From contig NZ_JABZEE010000047.1 of the NCBI RefSeq assembly GCF_013387495.1, forward strand, positions 1-64,000: a stretch of 64,000 nt of DNA, in the 5' to 3' direction. Positions 18,787-28,305 of this stretch are shown piece by piece. The notes under the pieces were generated by a model. That model did no database searches, was not told where the DNA came from, and saw only the letters and a list, made by a program, of their open reading frames with translations. The translations under genes were made by a program, and so were the position numbers. The stretch is from Streptomyces sp. PKU-EA00015 (GTDB taxonomy: Bacteria; Actinomycetota; Actinomycetes; Streptomycetales; Streptomycetaceae). Position 1 is the stretch's first letter. Each line of letters starts with the position of its first letter.

Positions 18787-19053
18787 TCGTGTGGCCGGCC
18801 GTGGCCGCATGACCTGCTTGTTCTCGCGCAACCGTGGGTCGTGTCCGTGTCCGTGTCCGTGCCCGTGGGTGTGCCGGCACCCGCCGTGTACGGGGTAGTC
18901 CGACATCAACCCCTGTGCAAGCGCCATGGCGCGTCGGGGCGGGTGGGGCGGGCGTCGGCGACGAGCCGGAGGGCGTACACCGGCTGCTCGCCGGGGAGGG
19001 GGCCGAGGGAGGTGTGGCCGGTCATGTGACCTCGGCGGAGCTGCCGGCCGCGC

Positions 19054-19539
19054 TCAGGGGGAGGCGGGCCGCGCAGGCACCTCACGCGGCGGTCGCTCCG
19101 GCAGGGGCCGTGGGGCGACGGCTTGCTTCATCACGATGGTCGAGTTGAGGCCGCGTACTCCCGGCAGATGGATGAGGACGGACTCGTAGAGGCGCTGGTA
19201 GGACGGCAGGTCGGCGCTGACCACACGGATCAGGTAGTCCGGTTCGCCGAAGAGCCGCTGCGCCTCGACGACCTCGGGGATGTCGGCGAGTGCTGCGTCG
19301 AATTCGGTCACCGCGCCGGGCCGGCTGAGTGTGGCGAAGAGGAGGACTTCGAACCCGTATCCCAGGGCCGCGGCGTCGACGACGGCCCGGTAGCCGCGGA
19401 TGATCCCGGCCGTCTCCAGTTCCCGGACGCGCCGCTGGCACCTGGAGACGCTGAGCTGGACCTTGTCGGCCAGATCGGTGAGCGTGATGCGCCCCTCGGA
19501 CTGGAGGAGAGCAACAATTTTTCGATCCGTGGAGTCCAC
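19054..19539 (-). CDS. Lrp/AsnC-family regulator
   Basis: 161 aa from the GTG at 19539 (VDSTDRKIVALLQ), or 163 from the TTG at 19545. The N-terminal winged helix (TLTDLADKVQLSVSRCQRRV) is followed by the RAM ligand-binding domain (about 70-145). No ribosome-binding site precedes the GTG. A TAGAAT box (19547-19552) ends seven bases before it and a TTGACT box (19568-19573) lies further upstream, though with a short 15-base spacer, so the mRNA is probably leaderless. It is divergent from the aminotransferase gene 80 bases away, which it probably controls in response to an amino acid. Confidence 0.85.
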   Translation of the reverse strand: MDSTDRKIVALLQSEGRITLTDLADKVQLSVSRCQRRVRELETAGIIRGYRAVVDAAALGYGFEVLLFATLSRPGAVTEFDAALADIPEVVEAQRLFGEPDYLIRVVSADLPSYQRLYESVLIHLPGVRGLNSTIVMKQAVAPRPLPERPPREVPARPASP

Positions 19540-19620
19540 GAGCAAAATTCTAGCGACGAGAGCTCGCAGTCAAGCAAAGCTCACGAACATTTTGCCCGCC
19601 GTCCTGGCTAACCTCCAGCC

Positions 19621-20868
19621 ATGGCAACCGACAGCACACCCTTTGACCGGGCGGGACAGGGCCTCGCGGCGGAAACTGCGGGATCGGTTTTCGACATCGT
19701 CGTGGACCGCAAGAACTCGAACTCCATGAAGTGGGCCTACGCCCGTCGACTCCTGGCGGACGACGAGGCCGCGGCCGACCCCCTGCCGATGTGGGTCGCC
19801 GATACCGACTTCAAGGCCCCACAGGCCGTGATCGACGCCCTCCACCAGGCCGTGGACCACGGCGTCTTCGGATATCCCGGCGGCGCGACCGACAGTTACC
19901 TCGACGCCGTGACCGGCTGGCAGGCCCGGCGCTTCGGCTGGGAGGTGCCGCGGGAGTGGGTGCTGCAGACCGCGGGCGTCATCACCACCCTCAAGACGGC
20001 GGTCCAGGCATTCTCCGCGCCGGGCGACTCGGTCCTGATCCAGCCGCCGGTCTACGCCCACTTCCACAACGACGTCCTGCTCAACGGCCGCCACCTCGCG
20101 TTCGCTCCGCTGGAGCGGACGGACGACGGCTACCGGTTCGACGCCCGCACCTTCGAGGCGGCCATCCGGCCCGACACCAAGCTGTTCATCCTGAGCCACC
20201 CCCACAACCCCACCGGGAACGTCTGGACTGAGGACGACCTGAGGACCATGGGCGAGATCTGCGCCCGGCACGGTGTCCTGGTCATCTCCGATGAGATCCA
20301 CCAGGACCTCATCGTCAACCCCGAGAAGAAGCACACCCCCTTCGCGTCGCTCGGGCCGGAATTCGCCCGGAACAGCATCACGTGCACGGCCCCCAGCAAG
20401 ACGTTCAACCTCCCCGGCCTGCAGAGCGCCAACGTCTTCGTCCCCGACCGCAGGCTGCGTGACGAGCTGGCCCGCCAGTACGAGCGCAACGTCTTCCCGC
20501 TGGTCAACGTGCTGGGCATGGTCGCCGCCGAGGCCGCCTACGCGCACGGGGAGCCGTGGCTGGAGGAGCTGCTCACCTATCTGCGCGGCAACCATGCGCG
20601 CTTCGCGCAGGCGGTCAACAGCGCCACATCGAAGGTGCGGGTGCTGCCGGCCGACGCCCTCTACCTGGCGTGGATGGACTGCCGCGACCTCGGGATGGAT
20701 GCCGAGTCCCTGGACAGGTTCATGCTCACGAAGGCACGCCTGTGGCTGGACAAGGGACAGAAGTTCGGGGCCGAGGGCCACGGCTACATGCGGGTGAATC
20801 TGGGCTGCCCGCGCTCCACGGTCGACGAAGCCGTACGGCGGCTGATCGCCGCCGTCGAGAGCCTGTGA
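19621..20868 (+). CDS. MalY/PatB-type PLP C-S lyase/aminotransferase
   Basis: 415 aa, fold-type I. MPMWVADTDFKAP and FGYPGG are typical of MalY/PatB cystathionine beta-lyases. LSHPHNPTGNVW, SDEIHQDLI and the PLP lysine in APSKTFNLPGLQSAN are intact. Family members cleave cystathionine or related thioethers, and some act as aminotransferases. It is divergent from the Lrp regulator, which suggests amino-acid-responsive control. A small inverted repeat (20867-20884) overlaps the end of the gene and might aid termination. Confidence 0.85.
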   Translation: MATDSTPFDRAGQGLAAETAGSVFDIVVDRKNSNSMKWAYARRLLADDEAAADPLPMWVADTDFKAPQAVIDALHQAVDHGVFGYPGGATDSYLDAVTGWQARRFGWEVPREWVLQTAGVITTLKTAVQAFSAPGDSVLIQPPVYAHFHNDVLLNGRHLAFAPLERTDDGYRFDARTFEAAIRPDTKLFILSHPHNPTGNVWTEDDLRTMGEICARHGVLVISDEIHQDLIVNPEKKHTPFASLGPEFARNSITCTAPSKTFNLPGLQSANVFVPDRRLRDELARQYERNVFPLVNVLGMVAAEAAYAHGEPWLEELLTYLRGNHARFAQAVNSATSKVRVLPADALYLAWMDCRDLGMDAESLDRFMLTKARLWLDKGQKFGAEGHGYMRVNLGCPRSTVDEAVRRLIAAVESL

Positions 20869-20922
20869 ACGGACGGGGCCGTTCGGAGCCCCCTGCGGGC
20901 GGCTCGAGTGAACGGGCGATGA

Positions 20923-21603
20923 TCACGATCGGCACACGCGCTCGATCAGTGCCTGCCAGCTGTCGCCGAGGCGGTCCGCCTGCTCCGGGGGCGGGGTGGT
21001 CGCCGGCTGCGGCGCTGACAGATACAGCATCACCGGGCCCTCCAGTGCCGCGGTGAGCTGCATCGCGAGGCTGTCGAGGTCGGCGACGCCGGGCCGGGCC
21101 AGACCCAGGAGCATGCGGATGTGCATCCGCGTCAGGGTGGCGGCGGCTCCGGCGGGGACGGGCTGATTGCGGTCGAGCGAGGCGCGCACGATCGCCAGGT
21201 GGCCGGCGAGGTGGGCGGGGCGGGCGCGGCCGTAGGCGATGAGCCGGTCGACGGGGGCGGCGCCGGGGCCGAGCGGTGGCGGACCGCTCGGGACCTGCTC
21301 CTGGAAGGCGTGCTCGTCCTCGTCGAGCAGGGCGTGGAAGATCCCCGCGCGGGTGCCGAAGCGGCGGTAGACGGTGCCCTTGCCGAGGCCGGAGCGCTCG
21401 GCGAGGCCGTCCATGGTGACCTTCTCCACGCCCAGTTCGGCGACCATCGCACGGGCCGTGGCCAGCAGCTGCTGTCGGTTGCGGGCGGCGTCGGCACGCT
21501 CGGCACGCTGATCCTCCCGGCCGCCACCGGCGTCGCCCCGGTCCTCACCCCGCTCGCCGCCACCGGCACGGCCCTGATCATGATCGGCGCGGTCGTCACG
21601 CAC
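20923..21603 (-). CDS. TetR-family regulator with rearranged N-terminus
   Basis: The reading frame encodes up to 226 aa. Residues from about 37 on are a normal TetR protein (RADAARNRQQLLATARAM and the recognition region DGLAERSGLGKGTVYRRFG). The first 36 or so residues are highly charged, repetitive and antisense to a DoxX-like fragment. I see no in-frame ATG or GTG at the expected start, so the native 5' end seems to have been lost in a deletion with its junction near 21500. It may be non-functional or use the new upstream start. Confidence 0.6.
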   Translation of the reverse strand: MRDDRADHDQGRAGGGERGEDRGDAGGGREDQRAERADAARNRQQLLATARAMVAELGVEKVTMDGLAERSGLGKGTVYRRFGTRAGIFHALLDEDEHAFQEQVPSGPPPLGPGAAPVDRLIAYGRARPAHLAGHLAIVRASLDRNQPVPAGAAATLTRMHIRMLLGLARPGVADLDSLAMQLTAALEGPVMLYLSAPQPATTPPPEQADRLGDSWQALIERVCRS

Positions 21604-21702
21604 GCGCGGGGCAAGGAGTGGTCCCAGATCGGTCCCGGCGTGGTGCTGCTCGCCATCGCCGGAGTGATCGCCTGGGGGCGCTTCGGTCCCTACGCCTGGT
21701 GA
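21500..21702 (+). pseudogene. DoxX-like membrane protein, C-terminal fragment
   Basis: The plus frame from about 21500 to the TGA at 21702 reads LGTLILPAATGVAPVLTPLA, then ATGTALIMIGAVVTHARGKE, then two short hydrophobic stretches. This is the C-terminal half of a DoxX-type small membrane protein. The N-terminal half is absent; the frame runs instead into antisense of the TetR gene. It looks like the other side of the same deletion that truncated TetR. Confidence 0.55.
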
Positions 21703-21801
21703 CTCGATGCTCGCCGTCGCGAGAGGTCAGAGAGGCCACCTGGTCGCGAACCATGGGTGGCGGTGGCGCGTACGCTCCGTCGCGCAGCGATTTGGGCCGT
21801 A

Positions 21802-23106
21802 CTACTCCAGCGTGCCGCTGAAGAGGACCGCCGAGTTGCAGCGGTCGGGGGCCGGGCCGGAGGGCGGGCGGCCCACGGTGCGGCAGGCGAGGGTCACCGT
21901 GATCTTCTGCTTCGGGCCCGCCAGGATCGCCGATGCCCAGTGGAAGTCCTGCTCGCGGAAGTTCTCCAGCGCGGGGGCGAGGAGGGTCTTGTCGCCCACC
22001 GACAGCGTGATGGTGCCCGCGTCGCCCTGAGGGTTCTCCAGGACCAGATCCGTCAGGCGCAGCACTTTGCCGTCCGGGACCGTGTACGTCGCCGCGGCCG
22101 TGCCGCCGGCCGGGGCTGAGGGAGTCAGGCGGTACGAGAACAGGGCGGCCTGCGGGAGCGGGGCCGGGCCTGTGCCCGGAGTCGCCGAGGCCGACGGGGA
22201 CGCGCTGCCGCCCGGGCCAGGCTTGCCGCCGCCGGCACCCGCCGACGCGGCCTCCTTGGCCTCGTCCGCCGCCTCCTTCGCCTCGGCCGCCTTGGACTCC
22301 GCCGCTTCGACCGGGACCTTCACCGCCTCCTTGGCCTCGCTGCGGACGACCGGCCGCAGCAACCCGAACCACAGACCCGCCAGCACGCCGAGGAGCACCA
22401 GCAGCGCGATCAGCAGCTTCAGCAGGCCCGCCGAGACGATCGGACGCTGCAGCAGACTGCCGTCGAGCGGCTCCGGGGCCACCTCCGGCGCCCCCTCCGG
22501 GCCGGGGGACGGGGCCGCGATCACCTGGAAGACGTGGGGCACGGCCACCCCGCGCCACATCCACCTCCTCGGCTTGACGGGCAGCTTCACGAACGCCGCC
22601 CGCCCCGGCTCCACCACTGTGGCCTGGGAAGGCAGCCCGAACCTCAGCAGATCACCTTGATCCTTGCCCGAAAGGGCAACGGACAGGGGATAGTTGCCGC
22701 GGTTGTCCAGCGCCACCTGGAATCGGGCGCCGGTGCGGCCCTGGCCCAGCCGCGGGGTCAGTTCCGCGGTGAAGTCGGCGTACGGCCGGATGTGCAGGAC
22801 GCCCTCGGGCACCGTGGCGTACTGCGGTTGCTCCTGTGGCAGCACCCGTACGCCATAGGTGAGTTCACCCGGCGGAACAGTGGTGTCCCGGGGCGGTCGG
22901 ACCACCAGCTCCACCTGCCCGCCCGTGCCGGGGTTCAGGGACAACGTCGCCGGCTCGACCACGCTCCAGTCGGCGGCCGGACCCAGGACCTCGAAACCGT
23001 AGGCCTCGACGACGTTTCCGCCGTTGCGGATTTCGAGCGGGATCCGGGCCTCCTCGCCGGGCAGCACCGAGGCGGGGGAGGCATCCAGAAGAGCGGAAGT
23101 GGTCAT
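21802..23106 (-). CDS. eCIS-linked membrane protein with Ig-like domains
   Basis: 434 aa, ATG at 23106. Residues 1-220 look like two immunoglobulin-like beta domains (PLEIRNGGNVVEAYGFEV; FQVALDNRGNYPLSVAL). A single membrane span follows near 240-262 (LLIALLVLLGVLAGLWFGLL), then a Lys/Ala/Glu-rich helical linker, a Gly/Ser/Pro stretch and a C-terminal beta domain of about 110 residues. Proteins of this kind sit at the edge of streptomycete contractile-injection loci and are often labelled hydrolytic protein, but I see no catalytic motif. Divergent orientation from the LuxR gene suggests shared regulation. Confidence 0.7.
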   Translation of the reverse strand: MTTSALLDASPASVLPGEEARIPLEIRNGGNVVEAYGFEVLGPAADWSVVEPATLSLNPGTGGQVELVVRPPRDTTVPPGELTYGVRVLPQEQPQYATVPEGVLHIRPYADFTAELTPRLGQGRTGARFQVALDNRGNYPLSVALSGKDQGDLLRFGLPSQATVVEPGRAAFVKLPVKPRRWMWRGVAVPHVFQVIAAPSPGPEGAPEVAPEPLDGSLLQRPIVSAGLLKLLIALLVLLGVLAGLWFGLLRPVVRSEAKEAVKVPVEAAESKAAEAKEAADEAKEAASAGAGGGKPGPGGSASPSASATPGTGPAPLPQAALFSYRLTPSAPAGGTAAATYTVPDGKVLRLTDLVLENPQGDAGTITLSVGDKTLLAPALENFREQDFHWASAILAGPKQKITVTLACRTVGRPPSGPAPDRCNSAVLFSGTLE

Positions 23107-23307
23107 GAGGGGACGGTAGGGACCCGGGCCGGACGGCTCCGCTCCCCTGCGGACACACCTGGGGGCACGTTGCGTTGCCCGTTGAGCCGACGTGGAGTGG
23201 CTGCTGACTGCCCGGGTGTTCACTGGACGACAGGTGAGGAAGTGCCTGAAAAGACAGGCGCCGCTCTCGCGTGGCGTGGGGGCGCGCCGAACTGGGGGAA
23301 GCTGAAC

Positions 23308-23955
23308 ATGCGATACCAAGGAGAGAGCGGCGCGGAGCGTATCCGGGTGCGGCTGATGGCCCAGGACCCGATTTCGCGCGCCGGGCTGGCGGGGCAGTTG
23401 AGGAACTGCCCCCAACTCGAGCTGCTGGGGGAGGAGGAGAACGACGGGCCGGCCGTGGCCGTGGTGTCCGTGGACCGGATCGGGGAGACGGAGATGCAGA
23501 CCTTGCGCCGTTTCCAGCGAGGCGGTGGATGCGGCACCGTGCTCGTGGCCACAGACATCGACGATGCGGGGCTGGTTGCCGCCGCCGAATGCGGAGTGCT
23601 GGGCGTCGTCCGGCGCGCCGAGGCGTCCACGGACCGGCTGGTGCAGGTCATCACGGCCGCGGCGAGCGGCGAGGGCAGTGTGCCCGCGGACCTGCTGGGG
23701 CGCCTGCTGGACCAGGTGGGGCGGTTGCAGCGGCAGGTGCTGGATCCGCGCGGCCTCGCGTTCACCGGGCTGGCGCCCCGGGAGGTCGACGTGCTGCGGC
23801 TGATCGCGGAGGGCAGCGACACCGCGGAGATCGCGCGGACGCTGGCCTTCTCGGAGCGTACGGTCAAGAACATCCTCCATGACGTGACGACGCGGCTGCA
23901 GCTGCGCAACCGTTCGCACGCCGTGGCGTACGCGATGCGGCAGGGCTTCATCTGA
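23308..23955 (+). CDS. LuxR-family regulator with atypical receiver domain
   Basis: 215 aa, ATG at 23308 with GGGGGAAG eight bases upstream; the frame is open much further upstream but without coding character. Residues 1-125 resemble a response-regulator receiver, but the phospho-acceptor region reads VAVVSVDRIG with no clear Asp-x-x-x-Pro, so phosphorylation is doubtful. The C-terminal helix-turn-helix is standard (LAPREVDVLRLIAEGSDTAE, FSERTVKNILHDV). It is the probable local regulator of the injection-system locus: first gene of the plus-strand block and divergent from the membrane protein. Confidence 0.8.
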   Translation: MRYQGESGAERIRVRLMAQDPISRAGLAGQLRNCPQLELLGEEENDGPAVAVVSVDRIGETEMQTLRRFQRGGGCGTVLVATDIDDAGLVAAAECGVLGVVRRAEASTDRLVQVITAAASGEGSVPADLLGRLLDQVGRLQRQVLDPRGLAFTGLAPREVDVLRLIAEGSDTAEIARTLAFSERTVKNILHDVTTRLQLRNRSHAVAYAMRQGFI

Positions 23956-24213
23956 CCCGGGCCCGATGACCCGGGGCCGAACCGGGCCCGCACGAAGGTG
24001 AGCTCGGGCGCCGCCCGGGGCCCGGTCGGCGCCGGACGGGTCCGGGGCGCAGCCCCCACCGCAGTCGCCCTGAGCCGCCGGGCACCGGCTCGTTCGCGCT
24101 GAGTCCGAACGCACTGCCTCTTAGGGCAGTCGGGGTTACCCCGACCGGTGCCCCTGCTCGGGCTGCCTGCGCGGTGCGCTTCGGACAGGGTTGTCCTGAG
24201 GAGGGCTGTCCGG

Positions 24214-27200
24214 ATGCTGTCGGCGCCGTCCCGGGGGCGCGTCCCCGGGAGGCGCGGGGGAAACGTCCGGCGGATGCGCGTGCTTGAAGGTGTTTTCCGC
24301 TCCGTCCGGGGTCGGCGAGGGCTGGGTCTGCTGCTCGCCATGGTGCTCGTGAGTGCGACACCTGCCGTGGGCCCCGCCGTCATGGCTGCCGAACCCCCGC
24401 TCGCGCCGGCCGTCGACGAACTCCCGCCCGACCCGGGCCGGATCGCGTACGTCGGCGACGGCCCCCATCGCAGCGTGGCCACGATCGGCCCGGGCGGTGC
24501 TCTTGTGCCACTGCTGCCGCCCGGCGCGGCGGGCAACGACTGCCAGGCATCGGCACGCGGCGACGACATGGTCTGGGTCAGCGACCGCAGCGGCACGGGG
24601 GAGGGGGTGTTCCGGCGCACCGGCGACGGCCCGGTGACCCCGGTCGTGCACCTGGACGGCGGGCGGCTGGCCGATCCCGTGCTGTCCCCGGACCGGCGTT
24701 GGATCGCCTTCGTGTCGTGGGAGAACGACGACGGCGAGGGCAGCCGCACGTCGGCCTACCGCTGCGACGACTCCCGCGGCCGGTTCGGCGGTGCGCAGCC
24801 CTCCGTGTGGGTCGTCCGTACGGACGGCACCGGGCTGCGTGAGGCCGTCAGCAACGCGGACTGGGCCGACTGGTCCCCGGACGGCACGGAGTTCGTCTTC
24901 ACACGGGACCAGCGGGCCTACCGTACGACCGTGGCCGCGGGCGGTGCGCAGGTCCCGGTCTCGTACGGGCAGACTCCGGCGGCCAAGCCGGTCTGGGAGC
25001 CCGCGGCCCCGGGCGGCAGGGACCGGATCGCGTACATCACCCGCACCGGCCGGGGTGAGCAGGCGCTCGCCACGGTCCCCGCGGCCGGGCGCGGGGAGAC
25101 GCCGGCCGACATCCTGGCGGTCGGGGATCGCTACCAGGACGCACGCCACGGCGCCGCATGGAAGCCCGATGGCAAGGAGTTGGTGTTCCTGTCCCGCGAG
25201 CCGTATCTCGTGGACGCCCGGGCGGAGGCCTGCGGCACCTGCCGGGGCACGCCGCTGTACGACCCGTACGAGGTGGTGGGCTACGAGACGGAGAGCGTCG
25301 GCTGGCACACCCCGGCCGGCGGTGAGCCCGTCGTCATGGTGTCCGGGAAGGATCCGGAGGACTTCACCATCGAGAGCCAGCGGGCAGCCGTACCGCTGGA
25401 CCGGCTCGAACTGCGGGCCGGACAGGGCGAGGAGAGCGCCCTGTCCGATCCCGCGTACGCGCCGGACGGGCGCAGGATGGCCTTCGTACGGACCACCGGG
25501 CCACCGGATGCACCCGACACCGAGCGGATCCTCGTGGGGGAGGAGCTCGGGCTGGCCCGGGCCGTGCCGCTGAGGTACAAGGGGATGGGCGTGAACGAGT
25601 TCCAGGAGCGGCCGGCCTGGTCCCCGGACGGCACCAAGCTGGCCTTCGCCCGGTCGGCGCCTCCTACCCGCGGCAACCCGGATCCGGCTGCGCAGATCGT
25701 GGTCGTGGACATCTCCCGGGGACCGCAGGACGGACAGCTGCTCCACGAGGTGCCGGAGCGGACGAGGCCCGGATACGGGTGCTACTCGGACGACCGTGAC
25801 CCGTCCTGGTCACCGGACGGCGGCAAGCTTGCCTTCTCACGGCGGAGTGACTGCTCGAGGATCAACGCGGTTCCGGGGCAACCGCTGAGGGGGCCGGCCC
25901 CGGGTGGCCCCAGGATTGCCGTCGACGACGACAGCGGCGGCGGCACGTCGGACGGCAGCGGGCCTCCCGCGGACGGCAGCGAGCCGCCTTCGGACGACGG
26001 CGCCGGAACATCCGACGGGCCCGTCCGGCCCCAGGGCGACACCCGCGACCGCCACATCTGGACTGCCGGGGCAACGCCGGGCGGCGGAGTGCCGTTCGAC
26101 GTGTCGGCCGCGCAGTGCGGCAGCCCCGAGTGCCGCGTGGTCGACGTACGGCCCGCCTACCGCCCCGGCACCAGCAGCATCGCCTTCGTACGCCAGACCA
26201 CCGTGCCCACCGGGCCCGGCCTGCGCGCTGCACCCGTCTCGGGCTACGAAGGGCCGCGGATGGTGCTGGAGGTGGGCGACGACGGCACCCGCTGCCGGGG
26301 GCTCGTGCCCTTCGGCGACGCATGCCCTCTCGCCGTGCCCGCGCCCGACGGCGACGGACCGGGCTACGACATGCCGGACAACCCCGCCTGGTCGCCCGAC
26401 GGCCACCGGCTGGCCGTCGACGTGGTGGTGTCCGGCTGGGACTCGGTGACCGACCGCCGGATCCGCGTGGTCGACCCGGCGAACGGCCAGGGAGAGACGC
26501 TGCCCGGCAAGCTCTACAACGGACAGCAGCAGCCCACCTGGAAGCCGAGCTCCGACCTGCGGGTCCACCTCACCACCGCCGACTCGCCGCTGATGCTGGG
26601 CGACACCGGCACGGTCGTCCTCGTCGTGCGGAACCACGGCGTCGCCGACGCGCCCCGGACCGGGGTCCGCGTCGAGCTGCCGACCGGACTGGACTTCGTC
26701 GCGCCGTCGGACCCCGAGGGGGCCTGCGCGGCCGATCCGGCCGACGCCGGGCAACTGCTGTGCGACGTGGGCGTGCTGAAGTCCGGCACCGAGGCGCGGA
26801 TCGAGCTGGACGTGAAGGGCGTCGCACCGGGTGCACAGACGATCGAGGCGACCGCCGGGGGCGCCCTGACCGACCATCAGCCGCAGGACAACACCGACGA
26901 GCTGGTGGTCCAGGTCGTGGTGCCGGACCTGGCGGTCACCGCGACGGCCACCCCGCCGGTCATCAAGATCCGGGAGCGGTCGACCGTCGAGTTCACGGTC
27001 CGCAACGCCGGCTCCGCGACCGCCTTGAACACCCGGCTCACGCCGGCCGTTCCGCCCGGCCTCACGCTCATGTCCGGCACGCAATGCCCGGCCACGGGCT
27101 GCGACCTGGGCAGCATCGCTCCCGGCGCGGAGAAGAAGGTCACCCTCGTCTACACAGCCCGGAACGCCTTCTCCGGGACGATCGAGGGCAGGGTGACCGC

Positions 27201-28299
27201 GACCACGCGGGACAACAACCCCGACAACGACCGCGCGTCGGTGGATCTCACCGTCGTCGACCCCCGGATGCCCGACCCGGCGGTCACGGTGACCGCGGCG
27301 CCCTCGCGGATACCGACCGGTGACCGGTCGACCGTCGTCTACACGGTACGGAACCTCGGCGACGCCCCCGCGAAGTCGGTACTGCTGACGCCCGTACTGC
27401 CGAGCGGACTGACCGTCGTCACCGCCACACCCGCCTGCCCCGCCACCGGTTGCGCCCTCGGGGACCTGGCGCCGGGAGCCACGGTGACCGTGACCCGGGT
27501 GGTGACCGCGAGCAGCGCCCTGCGCGGGTCCGTCGCCGGTACGGTCACCACTCCCGGCCCCGACACCGACCCGGGGAACAACTCGGCCTCCGCGCCGCTG
27601 ACCGTGGACGAGCGGCCGTCGCCCCCGCGGCGCTCCGCGGACCCGTCCGTCTCGGTGACCGCCGGGCCGCGCACGGCGTACTCGGGCGGCCGGATCACCG
27701 CCGAGGCGACCATCCGTAACGGCGGGCAGGTCACCGCGACCGGGCTGACGCTGAAGGTCGTCGTGCCGCCCGGACTCCGGGTCGTGTCGGTGTCCCGGCC
27801 GCCGTGCCTGACCGCGGACGGCTGCGGGCTCGGGAACCTGGCACCCGCGGCCCGCACCACCGTACGGCTGCGGCTGGCGGCGGACCGGGCGCTGACCGGA
27901 GCGATCACGGCGACGGTCACGACAACGGGCTCGGACAGCAACCTTGCCAACAACACGGCGAGCGCACCGCTGACCGTGCGCCGGCCAGTGCTCCGGCTCG
28001 ACCCCGAGCTCGGACCGCCCGGTGCGGTCACGCAGGCCCGCGGCAGTTCCTTCCCGCCCGGGGCCACGGTGCGGCTGCGCTGGAGCGAGGGCGTGACCGC
28101 GGCGTCCGCGCCGGTGGTGGTCGGGGCGGACGGGACCTTCTCGGCGCCGGTGCTCGTGCTCGTACAGGACGCGCTGGGGCCGCGGGAGCTGCGGGCGACG
28201 CACGACGCAGTGCCCGTGCCGCTGTTCCGCGAAGTGAAGGCCGAGTACCTGGTGGTGCCCGGGGTGCTGCAGCCGTCCGTCTTCCAGTGGCGCAGGTGA
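24214..28299 (+). CDS. Large secreted TolB-like/DUF11 repeat protein
   Basis: About 1361 aa. I chose the ATG at 24214 because GAGGAGG lies eight bases upstream; 24274 is an alternative. A signal peptide (LGLLLAMVLVSATPAVGPAV) precedes a TolB/WD40-like propeller (about 65-775) with repeated WSPDG(T/G/H) motifs. Four CARDB/DUF11 beta-sandwich repeats follow (about 777-1240), each with a VRNxG-type core (VVRNHG, VRNAGS, VRNLGD, IRNGGQ), and an Ig-like terminal domain. It is seven bases upstream of the DUF4255 gene and co-directional with the injection-system genes. It may be an extracellular or cell-surface accessory protein; its role is unknown. Confidence 0.7.
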   Translation: MLSAPSRGRVPGRRGGNVRRMRVLEGVFRSVRGRRGLGLLLAMVLVSATPAVGPAVMAAEPPLAPAVDELPPDPGRIAYVGDGPHRSVATIGPGGALVPLLPPGAAGNDCQASARGDDMVWVSDRSGTGEGVFRRTGDGPVTPVVHLDGGRLADPVLSPDRRWIAFVSWENDDGEGSRTSAYRCDDSRGRFGGAQPSVWVVRTDGTGLREAVSNADWADWSPDGTEFVFTRDQRAYRTTVAAGGAQVPVSYGQTPAAKPVWEPAAPGGRDRIAYITRTGRGEQALATVPAAGRGETPADILAVGDRYQDARHGAAWKPDGKELVFLSREPYLVDARAEACGTCRGTPLYDPYEVVGYETESVGWHTPAGGEPVVMVSGKDPEDFTIESQRAAVPLDRLELRAGQGEESALSDPAYAPDGRRMAFVRTTGPPDAPDTERILVGEELGLARAVPLRYKGMGVNEFQERPAWSPDGTKLAFARSAPPTRGNPDPAAQIVVVDISRGPQDGQLLHEVPERTRPGYGCYSDDRDPSWSPDGGKLAFSRRSDCSRINAVPGQPLRGPAPGGPRIAVDDDSGGGTSDGSGPPADGSEPPSDDGAGTSDGPVRPQGDTRDRHIWTAGATPGGGVPFDVSAAQCGSPECRVVDVRPAYRPGTSSIAFVRQTTVPTGPGLRAAPVSGYEGPRMVLEVGDDGTRCRGLVPFGDACPLAVPAPDGDGPGYDMPDNPAWSPDGHRLAVDVVVSGWDSVTDRRIRVVDPANGQGETLPGKLYNGQQQPTWKPSSDLRVHLTTADSPLMLGDTGTVVLVVRNHGVADAPRTGVRVELPTGLDFVAPSDPEGACAADPADAGQLLCDVGVLKSGTEARIELDVKGVAPGAQTIEATAGGALTDHQPQDNTDELVVQVVVPDLAVTATATPPVIKIRERSTVEFTVRNAGSATALNTRLTPAVPPGLTLMSGTQCPATGCDLGSIAPGAEKKVTLVYTARNAFSGTIEGRVTATTRDNNPDNDRASVDLTVVDPRMPDPAVTVTAAPSRIPTGDRSTVVYTVRNLGDAPAKSVLLTPVLPSGLTVVTATPACPATGCALGDLAPGATVTVTRVVTASSALRGSVAGTVTTPGPDTDPGNNSASAPLTVDERPSPPRRSADPSVSVTAGPRTAYSGGRITAEATIRNGGQVTATGLTLKVVVPPGLRVVSVSRPPCLTADGCGLGNLAPAARTTVRLRLAADRALTGAITATVTTTGSDSNLANNTASAPLTVRRPVLRLDPELGPPGAVTQARGSSFPPGATVRLRWSEGVTAASAPVVVGADGTFSAPVLVLVQDALGPRELRATHDAVPVPLFREVKAEYLVVPGVLQPSVFQWRR

Positions 28300-28305
28300 C
28301 CGGAC

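Noticed and set aside
18841..18872. TGTCCG-type short tandem repeat after the anti-sigma gene
   Set aside because: Only a few copies of a six-base unit; treated as low complexity rather than a functional array.
22662..22678. GCCCGAAAGGGC hairpin resembling the cargo-flanking hairpins
   Set aside because: It lies inside the coding sequence of the Ig-like membrane protein and has a different loop.
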